The notes beneath the pieces were generated by a model. It was not told where the DNA came from. It saw only the letters and a program-made list of their open reading frames with translations, and did no database searches. From the NCBI GenBank assembly GCA_015066715.1, contig SVNU01000010.1, positions 1 through 36,249 on the forward strand: DNA of 36,249 nucleotides, given 5' to 3'. This document shows, piece after piece, positions 16,457 to 23,435 of this stretch. The first letter of the stretch is position 1. Every line of letters starts with the position of its first letter. A program made the translations under genes and the position numbers. The DNA is from Ruminococcus sp. Lineage in GTDB: Bacteria; Bacillota; Clostridia; Oscillospirales; Ruminococcaceae.

Positions 16457-16485
16457 AGTATAGCATATATCAGAAGATAGTTCAA
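16457..16485 (-). promoter_or_regulatory. Promoter of the radical SAM/dockerin operon
   Basis: On the minus strand: TTGAAC (16485-16480), a 17-base spacer ending in TGC, and TATACT (16462-16457); the TGC makes it an extended -10 as well. Confidence 0.82.
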
Positions 16486-16528
16486 TAAAATAATCGAGTA
16501 AAAATGTACAAATTTGACAATCGATATT

Positions 16529-16617
16529 TTAACCTGTTGCCGGATACGCATAAAGAACATTTATTGTAAGGATATTCGATTTCATAGCATTACCAAGCTT
16601 AATAATTTCTTTTTCAT
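16529..16617 (-). other. Two tiny overlapping open frames after a strong ribosome site, possible remnant or leader
   Basis: Eighteen bases after the LRR gene stop, AAGGAG precedes an ATG at 16617 that encodes MKKKLLSLVML and stops at 16582. Its TGA overlaps a second ATG at 16585 (ATGA), which encodes the 18-residue MKSNILTINVLYAYPATG ending at 16529. The first looks like the start of a signal peptide. The second lies between inverted repeats (AATCGATAT at 16519-16527 and ATATTCGATT near 16572-16582). Either a decayed secreted-protein gene or genuine short peptides upstream of the radical SAM gene. Evidence is weak. Confidence 0.3.
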
Positions 16618-16634
16618 GATATTTCTCCTTGAAA

Positions 16635-18647
16635 TTATTTTTCAGCCTTTGCAAGAAATCTTGCAATTGCCGCTGCGTCACTGACTGTTATTTTACCGTC
16701 ACCATTATAGTCGGCGGTCGGATTCTTTTTAATATCAATTATTTCACGCTTTGCAAGTGTTCTTGCAATAAATGCCGCATCGCTGATGCTTAATTCATCA
16801 TCACCGTTTGCATCGCCTACGATAATTACAGGTGACACCTCTGTTGAAACGGATGTACCTGTCGTCTGTGGGATTGATGTAGTATAGGTCATGGTTGGCT
16901 GAATTGTTATTGTGGATACAGTTGCAGTTGTACTGTTTGCAGTAGCAGCAGTAGTTGTAGCCGCAGTTGTCCTTGTAGTTACAATTCCATCTCCATCACC
17001 GCAAGGAGTTTTTGTGCTGATTGATGTTATCGTCCTTGACGTCATTGGTACAGATGTTGTTACTGCTGTGGTTGTTACAGGTTCTTTATCAAGTACTGTA
17101 AAAGTAATATTATTGGCTTCTGCATAAGCTTGTGCTGTTGAATTATTATAGCCGTATATTACTGTTTTTTCGCCATTGTCCGGTATCATATCAATAACAC
17201 AGTCAGGATTCAGAACTGTCACCTTTTCAAGTGAAGTGCATCCTTCAAAGGCAGCTTCTTCAATATAGGTTATTCCTGCCGGAACTACTATTTCTTTAAG
17301 GCTTTCACAGTTTTTGAAAAAGCTGTCAAAACGGAAATATTCATCAAATCCTCCGCCTGTAATTACACAGCCTTCCTGAATTAGAGGAAGCATTATAATA
17401 TCTGCTACATATGTGAATTTACCCTTTATATTTTGGGGAAATGTCACACTTTCAAGACTTGTACAGCCTGCAAAGACGCTACCGCCGATTTCTGTTACAC
17501 TGTCCGGAATTACAATTTCTTTAAGCGTTGTACAGCCGTAAAAAGCTTTATCATCAATAGAGGTTACGCTTTCGGGAATTTCAACAGATTCAAGACTTGT
17601 ACAGCCTTCAAAAAATCCGTTTCCATATGCAATTGCACCTCCTCCGTATGTGGCTTTTTCACATGGAAATTCTGTAATACCATTCGGAAGCTTTATAGAT
17701 TTAAGCTTTTGACAGTGACTGAATGCTTCAGAACCGATACTTGTAACATTTTCGGAAACATTAAGCTCTGTGATATTAGTATCAAAAAATGCTTTTTCAC
17801 TTATTTTAATGCATTTTGCAGGAACTGTATAGCTTTCAGCATGATTATTGGGATATAAAATAAGCTCTGTGCCATCCTTGCTAAATAATACTCCATCAAC
17901 AGCACTGTAGTTTTCATTTGCTTCGGGAACTGTAAATTTTTCAAAATTGTTACATCCTATGAATACATCTGTTCCTATTGAAGCCAGTTTTTCGGAAAGT
18001 GTAATTTCCTTTAAAGACGTACAATTCTTAAATGCATAATGTTCTATTCTTTCCAGTTCACTTGGAAGTACAATTTTTTCAAGGTTCTCACAGTCCTTAA
18101 ATGCTGAACCTTCAATATAAATCAGACTTTTTGGTAAACTTATATTTTTTATTCCCGAATTTTCAAACGCTGAAAACCAGATTCGGGTTACCCCTTCCTG
18201 TATTTCAACATTTTCCAGCAGACTGCAATCCATAAACGCATATTGTCCGATTGATTTAACAGGCAGCCCGTTAATTTCTGACGGTATAACAACCTCTGTT
18301 GCAGAAATGTCACAATCTGAAATTTCAATATAGCTGTTATACTGAACATATTCAAGCATTTCATATGTACCTTTAACAGTTTCGGTTTTTGTGGTAGCTG
18401 CTGCAGTAGTTGTTGTGACGGGATTAGGTACAGTCGGTGCAGAAACAGGCTCTGTCATAACAGCTGCTGTAATAATCGGTTGTGTTTCAGCTGCCTCATT
18501 AATTTCATTACTTTCTTCTGCTTCAACAGCAACTGCTTCCTCTCCCTGTACAATACCGCTGTAATTTACAGTTGTTGTCACCGATATTGCTGATACAGCT
18601 GTTAAAAAAGCTGTCAGCAATGATAGAAAATGTTTTTTTGTTTTCAT
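16635..18647 (-). CDS. Secreted BspA-type leucine-rich repeat protein with dockerin
   Basis: The start at 18647 is chosen because AGGAGG lies eight bases upstream and a signal peptide follows at once (MKTKKHFLSLLTAFLTAV); the frame stays open to 18749 without support. The 670-residue protein is exported. A Thr/Ala-rich linker comes first, then about a dozen LRR_5/BspA repeats of the form xAFxxCTxLExVxIPxxVTxI (about residues 95-490). A Thr/Ser-rich linker of about 80 residues follows. The C-terminal 65 residues are two dockerin repeats (GDANGDDELSISDAAFIAR and DYNGDGKITVSDAAAIARFL). Such repeats usually bind proteins or surfaces. It has a 147-nt structured leader. Partner unknown. Confidence 0.9.
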   Translation of the reverse strand: MKTKKHFLSLLTAFLTAVSAISVTTTVNYSGIVQGEEAVAVEAEESNEINEAAETQPIITAAVMTEPVSAPTVPNPVTTTTAAATTKTETVKGTYEMLEYVQYNSYIEISDCDISATEVVIPSEINGLPVKSIGQYAFMDCSLLENVEIQEGVTRIWFSAFENSGIKNISLPKSLIYIEGSAFKDCENLEKIVLPSELERIEHYAFKNCTSLKEITLSEKLASIGTDVFIGCNNFEKFTVPEANENYSAVDGVLFSKDGTELILYPNNHAESYTVPAKCIKISEKAFFDTNITELNVSENVTSIGSEAFSHCQKLKSIKLPNGITEFPCEKATYGGGAIAYGNGFFEGCTSLESVEIPESVTSIDDKAFYGCTTLKEIVIPDSVTEIGGSVFAGCTSLESVTFPQNIKGKFTYVADIIMLPLIQEGCVITGGGFDEYFRFDSFFKNCESLKEIVVPAGITYIEEAAFEGCTSLEKVTVLNPDCVIDMIPDNGEKTVIYGYNNSTAQAYAEANNITFTVLDKEPVTTTAVTTSVPMTSRTITSISTKTPCGDGDGIVTTRTTAATTTAATANSTTATVSTITIQPTMTYTTSIPQTTGTSVSTEVSPVIIVGDANGDDELSISDAAFIARTLAKREIIDIKKNPTADYNGDGKITVSDAAAIARFLAKAEK

Positions 18648-18672
18648 AATAATTCCTCCTGAAATTGTTAAA

Positions 18673-18790
18673 CGGTATTCTTTAATTATTATAATTTTTA
18701 GAGTACGAAACGTAAAGGCAATACCGCACAATGTTCGTATAAAATGCATGCGCTTTCTATATCACAAAGGTGGTGGTTATGTGCGGCATT
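18673..18790 (-). promoter_or_regulatory. Structured 5' leader of the LRR gene with mutually exclusive pairings
   Basis: In the transcript, AATGCCGCACA (18790-18780) can pair with TGTGCGGTATT (18730-18720): 11 pairs including one G-U. The CGGTATT part of the second arm can instead pair with AATACCG (18679-18673), which lies 13 bases before the ribosome site. Two exclusive helices in a leader of this length are what a translational switch would show. I do not recognise the sequence as a known riboswitch class. Confidence 0.5.
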
Positions 18791-18801
18791 CCCCCGATCC
18801 T

Positions 18802-18810
18802 ATTATAGCA
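18802..18810 (-). promoter_or_regulatory. Extended -10 promoter of the LRR gene
   Basis: TGC-TATAAT on the minus strand (18810-18802). No -35 box is present at the proper distance, which fits activator dependence. The predicted leader is about 147 nt. Confidence 0.65.
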
Positions 18811-18836
18811 TGTATTTTCCCCAAAAAACATGTTAT

Positions 18837-18867
18837 GGTACGAAAGGTATGGTTTTTGGGTATGAAA
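18837..18867 (-). promoter_or_regulatory. Direct repeats TTTCRTACC upstream of the LRR promoter
   Basis: On the minus strand TTTCATACC (18867-18859) and TTTCGTACC (18845-18837) lie 22 bases apart, two helical turns, about 42-72 bases upstream of the predicted start. A third TTTCGTAC occurs in the leader (18710-18703). A candidate activator site. Confidence 0.35.
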
Positions 18868-18981
18868 TGATATTTGAAGTGTGCATTCATGATAATATTT
18901 GACTTTAATGGCATTGTGAGGAATTAAATAACAGTAAATTCACCTTTTTTTATCGAATAGAAAATTTTTTTTAATTTCCTA

Positions 18982-19010
18982 TTGACTTTTGGGGTTTAAA
19001 GTGATATACT
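18982..19010 (+). promoter_or_regulatory. Sigma-A promoter of aroF-tyrA
   Basis: TTGACT (18982-18987), a 17-base spacer, TATACT (19005-19010). Confidence 0.85.
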
Positions 19011-19034
19011 GTTTAAAGCACACAAGCTTTAAAC
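19011..19034 (+). promoter_or_regulatory. Perfect inverted repeat at the aroF transcription start, candidate operator
   Basis: GTTTAAAGC (19011-19019) and GCTTTAAAC (19026-19034) around six bases, directly after the -10 box. A further GTTTAAAG half-site lies in the promoter spacer at 18994-19001, 17 bases upstream of the first arm. The placement over the start site suits a repressor, perhaps aromatic-amino-acid responsive. Confidence 0.5.
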
Positions 19035-19081
19035 TATAGTAATATTTTGAAGCTTTAATAATTTAAAAGGAGATAAACGTA

Positions 19082-20089
19082 ATGATTATTGTATGTAAAA
19101 ACACAAATGAACCAGAGGTTAAAACACTTACTGACAGATTTGAGGACTTAGGCTTCAGAACACATATAAGTACAGGTACAGAATCAACAATTATCGGACT
19201 TATCGGCGATACTTCAAAAATTGATGTTGAGGATGTTCAGGCACTTGATATGGTTGAAAAGGTACAGAGAGTATCAGAGCCATACAAGCTGGTAAACAGA
19301 AAATTCCATTCAGAAGACACAGTTATTGACATAAACGGCGTTAAAATCGGCGGTGGAAACTTTGGTGTTATGGCTGGCCCATGTTCAATTGAAAGCGAAG
19401 AACAGATTGTGGAATGTGCAAAGGCTGTAAAGGCGTCAGGTGCAAACTTTTTAAGAGGGGGCGCATTCAAGCCAAGAACTTCACCATACGCATTCAGAGG
19501 TCTTAAAGCAAAGGGCCTTGAACTTTTACTGACAGCAAAAAAAGAAACAGGACTTCCGATAGTTACAGAGCTTATGAGCCTTGAACATCTTGATTTGTTT
19601 AATGATGTTGATGTTATTCAGATTGGCGCAAGAAACATGCAGAACTTTGAAATGCTTGCTGAAATAGGCAAATGTAAAAAGCCTATTCTTTTAAAGAGAG
19701 GTCTTGCAAATACAATTGAAGAATGGCTTATGAGTGCCGAATACATTATGTCCGGCGGCAACGAAAATGTAATTCTTTGCGAAAGAGGTATCAGAACCTT
19801 TGAAACTGCAACAAGAAATACATTTGACGTATCTGCAATTCCGGTGCTTCATGCGCTTACACATCTTCCTGTAATTGCTGACCCAAGCCATGCGTCAGGT
19901 AAGTCTGCTCTTATTAAGCCACTTGCAAAATCGGCTGTTGCTGCCGGTGCTGACGGACTTATGATTGAAGTACATCCACAGCCTTCCAAGGCACTCTGTG
20001 ACGGTGCACAGTCACTTACTCCTGCAGCTTTTGATGATGTTATGAAGGATGTAAAAAAATTATGTGATTTAGAGGGAATGACACTTTAA
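19082..20089 (+). CDS. aroF: 3-deoxy-7-phosphoheptulonate (DAHP) synthase, AroA-beta/KDSA-like type
   Basis: Catalyses the first step of the shikimate pathway: phosphoenolpyruvate plus erythrose 4-phosphate to DAHP, in the cytoplasm. Residues 1-70 are the ferredoxin-like regulatory domain of this subtype, a known feedback-binding site in relatives. The TIM-barrel follows from about 85: VMAGPCSIES, FLRGGAFKPRTSPYAFRGL, QIGARNMQNF, KPILLKRG, ILCERGIRTFE, PVIADPSHASGKS and DGLMIEVHPQP are all family motifs. At 335 residues it is full length. AAAGGAG precedes the ATG. It is followed by tyrA with a one-base gap, which points to tyrosine-directed use. Confidence 0.95.
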   Translation: MIIVCKNTNEPEVKTLTDRFEDLGFRTHISTGTESTIIGLIGDTSKIDVEDVQALDMVEKVQRVSEPYKLVNRKFHSEDTVIDINGVKIGGGNFGVMAGPCSIESEEQIVECAKAVKASGANFLRGGAFKPRTSPYAFRGLKAKGLELLLTAKKETGLPIVTELMSLEHLDLFNDVDVIQIGARNMQNFEMLAEIGKCKKPILLKRGLANTIEEWLMSAEYIMSGGNENVILCERGIRTFETATRNTFDVSAIPVLHALTHLPVIADPSHASGKSALIKPLAKSAVAAGADGLMIEVHPQPSKALCDGAQSLTPAAFDDVMKDVKKLCDLEGMTL

Positions 20090-20090
20090 T

Positions 20091-20945
20091 ATGAAAATTC
20101 TTGTTGTTGGTTTAGGACTTATAGGCGGTTCCTACTGCAAGGCGATTACAAGCTACACAAACTACGAGGTCTACGGACTTGATAATAATTCTGCTGTTAT
20201 AGAGTCGGCAAAAAAGTGTGGTTGTATAAAGAACGGTGCAGATATATCAGAGCTTGAAAATTTTGATATGGTCATTGTCTGCCTTCATCCTGTTCCTGCA
20301 AAGCAGTTTATGTGTGAAAATATGGAACGCTTCAAAAAGGGTGCAATTTTATCGGATGTATGCGGAATCAAGGGACAAATGACAGTTGAGCTGACAGAGC
20401 TTGCGGCGAAATACGGCGTGAATTATGTCGGTACACATCCTATGGCAGGTAAGGAACGCTTCGGCTTTGACTTTTCAGATGGTGCATTGTTTATCGGGGC
20501 AAACTTTATTGTAACACCGACAGAAAATACTGACAAGAATTCTGTTCTTGCCGTGGAAAAGCTTGCGAAAAAAATGGGCTTTAAAAAAATTGTAGAAAGC
20601 TCGCCATTTGACCATGACAGCATTATCGCTTATACCTCGCAGCTTGCGCATGTTGTGTCGAGCGCATATGTGAAAAGCCCGACAATGCAAAAGGAGCTTG
20701 GCTTCAGTGCCGGAAGCTTTAAGGATATGACAAGAATTGCAACTCTTAACGAATCAATGTGGACAAGCCTTTTTCTTGCAAACAAGGATTGCCTTGTATT
20801 TGAGATTGATGAGCTTATAAAAAATCTTACGGACTACCGTGATGCTATTAAAAACAATGACAGCGAAAATCTTGAAAAACTTCTGCGTGACGGAAGAATT
20901 TTAAAGGAAGAAAATATAAGAAAAAGAACAGTGGAAAAAGAATAA
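20091..20945 (+). CDS. tyrA: Prephenate dehydrogenase
   Basis: Oxidises prephenate to 4-hydroxyphenylpyruvate with NAD(P)+, the tyrosine branch. Residues 1-30 carry the Rossmann motif GLGLIGGSYCKA; VCLHPVPAK, ILSDVCGIKG, GTHPMAGKERFGF and the helical C-terminal half (SQLAHVVSSAY, SFKDMTRIA) are typical. At 284 residues it has no C-terminal ACT domain, so tyrosine feedback may act mainly at DAHP synthase. Co-transcribed with aroF and ended by the hairpin at 20950-20983. Neither chorismate mutase nor other shikimate genes are in the window. Confidence 0.93.
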   Translation: MKILVVGLGLIGGSYCKAITSYTNYEVYGLDNNSAVIESAKKCGCIKNGADISELENFDMVIVCLHPVPAKQFMCENMERFKKGAILSDVCGIKGQMTVELTELAAKYGVNYVGTHPMAGKERFGFDFSDGALFIGANFIVTPTENTDKNSVLAVEKLAKKMGFKKIVESSPFDHDSIIAYTSQLAHVVSSAYVKSPTMQKELGFSAGSFKDMTRIATLNESMWTSLFLANKDCLVFEIDELIKNLTDYRDAIKNNDSENLEKLLRDGRILKEENIRKRTVEKE

Positions 20946-20949
20946 ATAA

Positions 20950-20987
20950 CAGAGCATATGAATATTTGTCTTCATATGCTCTGTTTT
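20950..20987. terminator. Bidirectional terminator between tyrA and the lgt-like gene
   Basis: A 13-bp stem, CAGAGCATATGAA (20950-20962) and TTCATATGCTCTG (20971-20983), with TTTTATTTG after it on the plus strand and an A-rich left flank giving a T-rich tail on the minus strand. Confidence 0.85.
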
Positions 20988-20992
20988 ATTTG

Positions 20993-21763
20993 TTATTTTA
21001 ATTTTAAATTAAAAATTCTATCTTTTATCAATATTGATATTGCAAGTAAAAATATTACAATACTTATCCATTGAGATGTGGAAAGTCCCAAAAATATTCC
21101 ACGATGTATATCATATCTGTAATTTTCCAGAATAAATCTTATAATACTATATGAAATCAGGTAAGACTCAATAGTATATTCATATTTGATTTTTAGCTGT
21201 AAAAAAAGTATAACTGCGAAAATTAGCAGTAACATTATAGCTTCAACAAGTTGTATAGGAAACAAGCTTATGCCGGATACTGCAAATGAGTTCTCAGGAT
21301 ATGTAACAGCAAATATTCCATCATATGGTATACCATAGCAGCACCCAGCCATAAAGCATCCGATTCTGCCAAATCCATGTATAAGCGGCAAAATAAAAAT
21401 GCTTTGCTTTAAATAAAACATTACCTTGATTTTATGAATTTTTCCTGCTAAAAATATAAATATTCCACCACCAACTAAGCCACCATAAAAAACAAAACCA
21501 CCACTCATGAGTTGATTAAAATAACTAAGCTTAAAAATATTATTCCACTCAATTAGATCAAAAGAAACAATGATATATAATATTTTTGCACCTGTTAATC
21601 CGCCAAAAAAAGCATAACTTTCCAGAATAATAAAATCTTCAAATTTTAGTTTATTTATTTTGAAAATGATATAAACCATAATATTTGCTATTATAATACC
21701 GGCCGAAATCATAAATCCATATAAATAAATTTTTATTCCTATAAATTCTATATATTGGTACAT
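20993..21763 (-). CDS. Divergent Lgt-like membrane protein (prolipoprotein diacylglyceryl transferase family)
   Basis: A polytopic membrane protein of 256 residues with about seven hydrophobic helices. ATG at 21763 (AAGAGGTGG just upstream) is preferred to the in-frame TTG at 21781. Fold and order match Lgt: N-terminal YGFMISAGII, GGFVFYGGLVGG, then HGFGRIGCFMAGCCYG. Two positions differ from canonical Lgt: the HGG histidine is Tyr93 and the GRxGN asparagine is Cys136, followed by a Cys141-Cys142 pair. Lipoprotein acylation should therefore not be assumed. The gene is visibly more AT-rich than its neighbours. It follows a small membrane protein gene, with an XRE regulator next to it. Confidence 0.75.
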   Translation of the reverse strand: MYQYIEFIGIKIYLYGFMISAGIIIANIMVYIIFKINKLKFEDFIILESYAFFGGLTGAKILYIIVSFDLIEWNNIFKLSYFNQLMSGGFVFYGGLVGGGIFIFLAGKIHKIKVMFYLKQSIFILPLIHGFGRIGCFMAGCCYGIPYDGIFAVTYPENSFAVSGISLFPIQLVEAIMLLLIFAVILFLQLKIKYEYTIESYLISYSIIRFILENYRYDIHRGIFLGLSTSQWISIVIFLLAISILIKDRIFNLKLK

Positions 21764-21793
21764 TTGCCACCTCTTAATCAATTTAAATGAACT

Positions 21794-21825
21794 ACCCCAT
21801 TAAACATTTTTATGCTTAATGGGGT
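21794..21825 (-). other. Hairpin between the small membrane protein gene and the lgt-like gene
   Basis: ACCCCATTAA/TTAATGGGGT, a 10-bp stem with an inner CAT/ATG. The minus-strand exit side has no T-run, so it is more likely a processing or stability hairpin or weak attenuator than a full terminator. Confidence 0.5.
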
Positions 21826-21862
21826 GTTCATAATTTTATAGGTCAGTTGATAGATGATTGTT

Positions 21863-22198
21863 TTACCCAAAGATTTCGTCAATATCTTTTTCATACTCGG
21901 AAATTGCTTTATCAACATCTTCTTCATACTCAGAAATTGCTTTATCAACTTCTTCAAGCTCCTTGTCAACTTCGTTAACAATAGAAGCACAAGCTGCAAA
22001 CATAATAATGCTAAGAACCAAACCAATAATTGAGCAAACTAAACCACCAACAGCCAAGGTTTTTTCTTTCTTTTTTCCTATCGCTCCTAAAATTATACCA
22101 ATTAGTGCCGCAAAAATCATATAAGCACCTAAAGCTCCACCTGTGCAGACTGTAAGTAAAATTGACAAGATTCCCAAAACAAGTGCAGCAATACCCAT
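21863..22198 (-). CDS. Small two-helix membrane protein with acidic repeated tail
   Basis: A 111-residue protein of the DUF4190-like kind. Residues 2-42 form a hydrophobic hairpin (AALVLGILSILLTV, then AYMIFAALIGIILGAIG), then KKKEK, then a further hydrophobic segment at 49-72 (VGGLVCSIIGLVLSIIMFAA). The tail (about 75-111) is an acidic coiled-coil-like stretch built on an 11-residue repeat DKAISEYEEDV, encoded by a 33-bp DNA repeat at 21890-21955. The ATG follows AAGGAGG. The promoter is bracketed by two palindromes next to the divergent XRE gene. Function is unknown. Confidence 0.75.
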   Translation of the reverse strand: MGIAALVLGILSILLTVCTGGALGAYMIFAALIGIILGAIGKKKEKTLAVGGLVCSIIGLVLSIIMFAACASIVNEVDKELEEVDKAISEYEEDVDKAISEYEKDIDEIFG

Positions 22199-22223
22199 AA
22201 CAAAACCTCCTTATATGCAGATT

Positions 22224-22284
22224 AACGGTTTACCGTTAACATTATTATATCATACATCTTCTTCAAAGTCAACGGTTAACCGAC
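22224..22284 (-). promoter_or_regulatory. Promoter bracketed by two CGGTT-type palindromic operators
   Basis: On the minus strand TTGACT (22272-22267), a 17-base spacer and TATAAT (22249-22244) form a near-consensus promoter for the small membrane protein. CGGTTAACCG (22273-22282) abuts the -35 box; AACGGTTTACCGTT (22224-22237) covers the start region. Centres are 47 bp apart. These are good candidates for binding by the divergent XRE protein. The plus-strand gene may use TGC-TATTAT at 22304-22312. Confidence 0.7.
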
Positions 22285-22348
22285 AATTATTTGTTACAAA
22301 AAATGCTATTATATTTTATGTAAGTTAACATGAAAGGACAGCATAAAT

Positions 22349-22591
22349 ATGAATATTTCAATGGCAGTAGCCGAACGTATTCTTGAACTTTGTAATGAAA
22401 ATAACATTACTGTGAATAAGCTTTCAACAATTTCGGGTGTGACACAATCAACTATCAATGATATAGTTAATCATCGTGCTAAAAATATAGGAATTATTAC
22501 CATTAAAAAGCTGTGTGATGGTCTTGATATAACAATTACTGAATTTTTTGATACATCCGTTTTTAAAAATCTTGAACAGGAAATGTACTGA
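22349..22591 (+). CDS. XRE-family helix-turn-helix regulator (80 aa)
   Basis: A minimal Cro/C1-type repressor: AVAERILELCNENNITVNKL, then recognition helix TISGVTQSTINDIVNHR, then IGIITIKKLCDGLDITITEF. The protein is almost all DNA-binding domain. AAAGGA lies about eight bases before the ATG. It is divergent from the small membrane protein gene, and two palindromes in the shared promoter region make it the likely local regulator of that gene and of itself. The signal sensed is not apparent. Confidence 0.88.
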   Translation: MNISMAVAERILELCNENNITVNKLSTISGVTQSTINDIVNHRAKNIGIITIKKLCDGLDITITEFFDTSVFKNLEQEMY

Positions 22592-22600
22592 CAAACTTAA

Positions 22601-22632
22601 AGGCGATACCTTTTCGGTATCGCCTGTGTTTT
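22601..22632. terminator. Bidirectional terminator between XRE gene and Rnf operon end
   Basis: AGGCGATACC/GGTATCGCCT stem with a 5-base loop (22601-22625), followed by GTGTTTTT on the plus strand; it also lies just past the stop of the convergent lipoprotein gene. Confidence 0.8.
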
Positions 22633-22634
22633 TA

Positions 22635-23435
22635 TTATGTCGAACTTTCCTGAATACTTTGCAGATACTGTTCAAATGAAGTCTGAAGTTCCTCAAGATT
22701 TTTTTCATATTCCTTTTGAATATCATCGGGGCGCTGTCCGTTTTCACCTTCCTCGTCAGGCTCATTGGGTTCGCCGTACTTAGCTGAAATAACGTAAATC
22801 TCGTCATTATAGTCATACTGAACGTAAAGGGAAATGTCATCAAAGCTTTTGCCGTTTTCATCGGAAAGGAATTTTATGCTGACTGAGCCGAAGCTTCCGC
22901 CGCTTGAAAAAAGTGTATTGGCGTCTATTTTGTCCATATCAAAATGTGCTGATACTTTGAACGGATAAGCATCGTTTTCTGTTTCTTCAACAGTAATTTC
23001 CTTTATGGCATATGTTTTTTCGGCAGGGTCGGAATAATCACTGCCGGAAAGAGCGGACAGAACACTGCGGTAGGTATCAGCGGTTTTCTGATATGTAAAG
23101 TCAGACCACTGGGAATCACTTTCTTCTGCCTGATAAAATGTTTCCGGTGAAATAGTTGTAAGCTTGCCGGAACGGAAAAATTTCAGCGCACCAAGTACAT
23201 CGTATTCAAGGAAAACACAGTCGTCACCGACTTTTGAAGCTTCTGTCATGACATGTGCTTCTGCCTGAGTTTTTGAAATCTGAAGGTAATAATCCTCGGA
23301 ATCAAAGCTTTCGTTGTAGAAGCTCCGCATATTGTCATATGCTTTGGTTTTATCGAAATCTTCTGTTTTGTTGCCGCAGGCAGTCATGCATGAAAGTATG
23401 GCGGCTGCTGTTATAATAGAAATAATCTTCTTCAT
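22635..23435 (-). CDS. Lipoprotein of unknown function at the end of the rnf operon
   Basis: A 266-residue exported lipoprotein: signal residues 1-19, lipobox MTAC with Cys20. The body is soluble, acidic and beta/alpha mixed (SQTEAHVMTEAS-like segments), ending in a long glutamate/glutamine-rich helix (about 228-266). No enzyme motif was recognised. Its ATG overlaps the rnfB stop (ATGA), so it is translated with the Rnf subunits; on this ground it may be an outside-facing accessory or assembly factor of the complex. It is equally possible that it merely shares the transcript. Confidence 0.75.
   Translation of the reverse strand: MKKIISIITAAAILSCMTACGNKTEDFDKTKAYDNMRSFYNESFDSEDYYLQISKTQAEAHVMTEASKVGDDCVFLEYDVLGALKFFRSGKLTTISPETFYQAEESDSQWSDFTYQKTADTYRSVLSALSGSDYSDPAEKTYAIKEITVEETENDAYPFKVSAHFDMDKIDANTLFSSGGSFGSVSIKFLSDENGKSFDDISLYVQYDYNDEIYVISAKYGEPNEPDEEGENGQRPDDIQKEYEKNLEELQTSFEQYLQSIQESST

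Noticed and set aside
16635-18749. Longer N-terminus for the LRR protein starting at 18749
   Set aside because: The extra 34 residues run through the structured leader, lack a ribosome site and would bury the signal peptide.
21778-22026. 82-residue minus-strand frame overlapping the small membrane protein
   Set aside because: Out-of-frame reading of the membrane protein's repeat region; the 111-residue frame has the ribosome site and a sensible protein.
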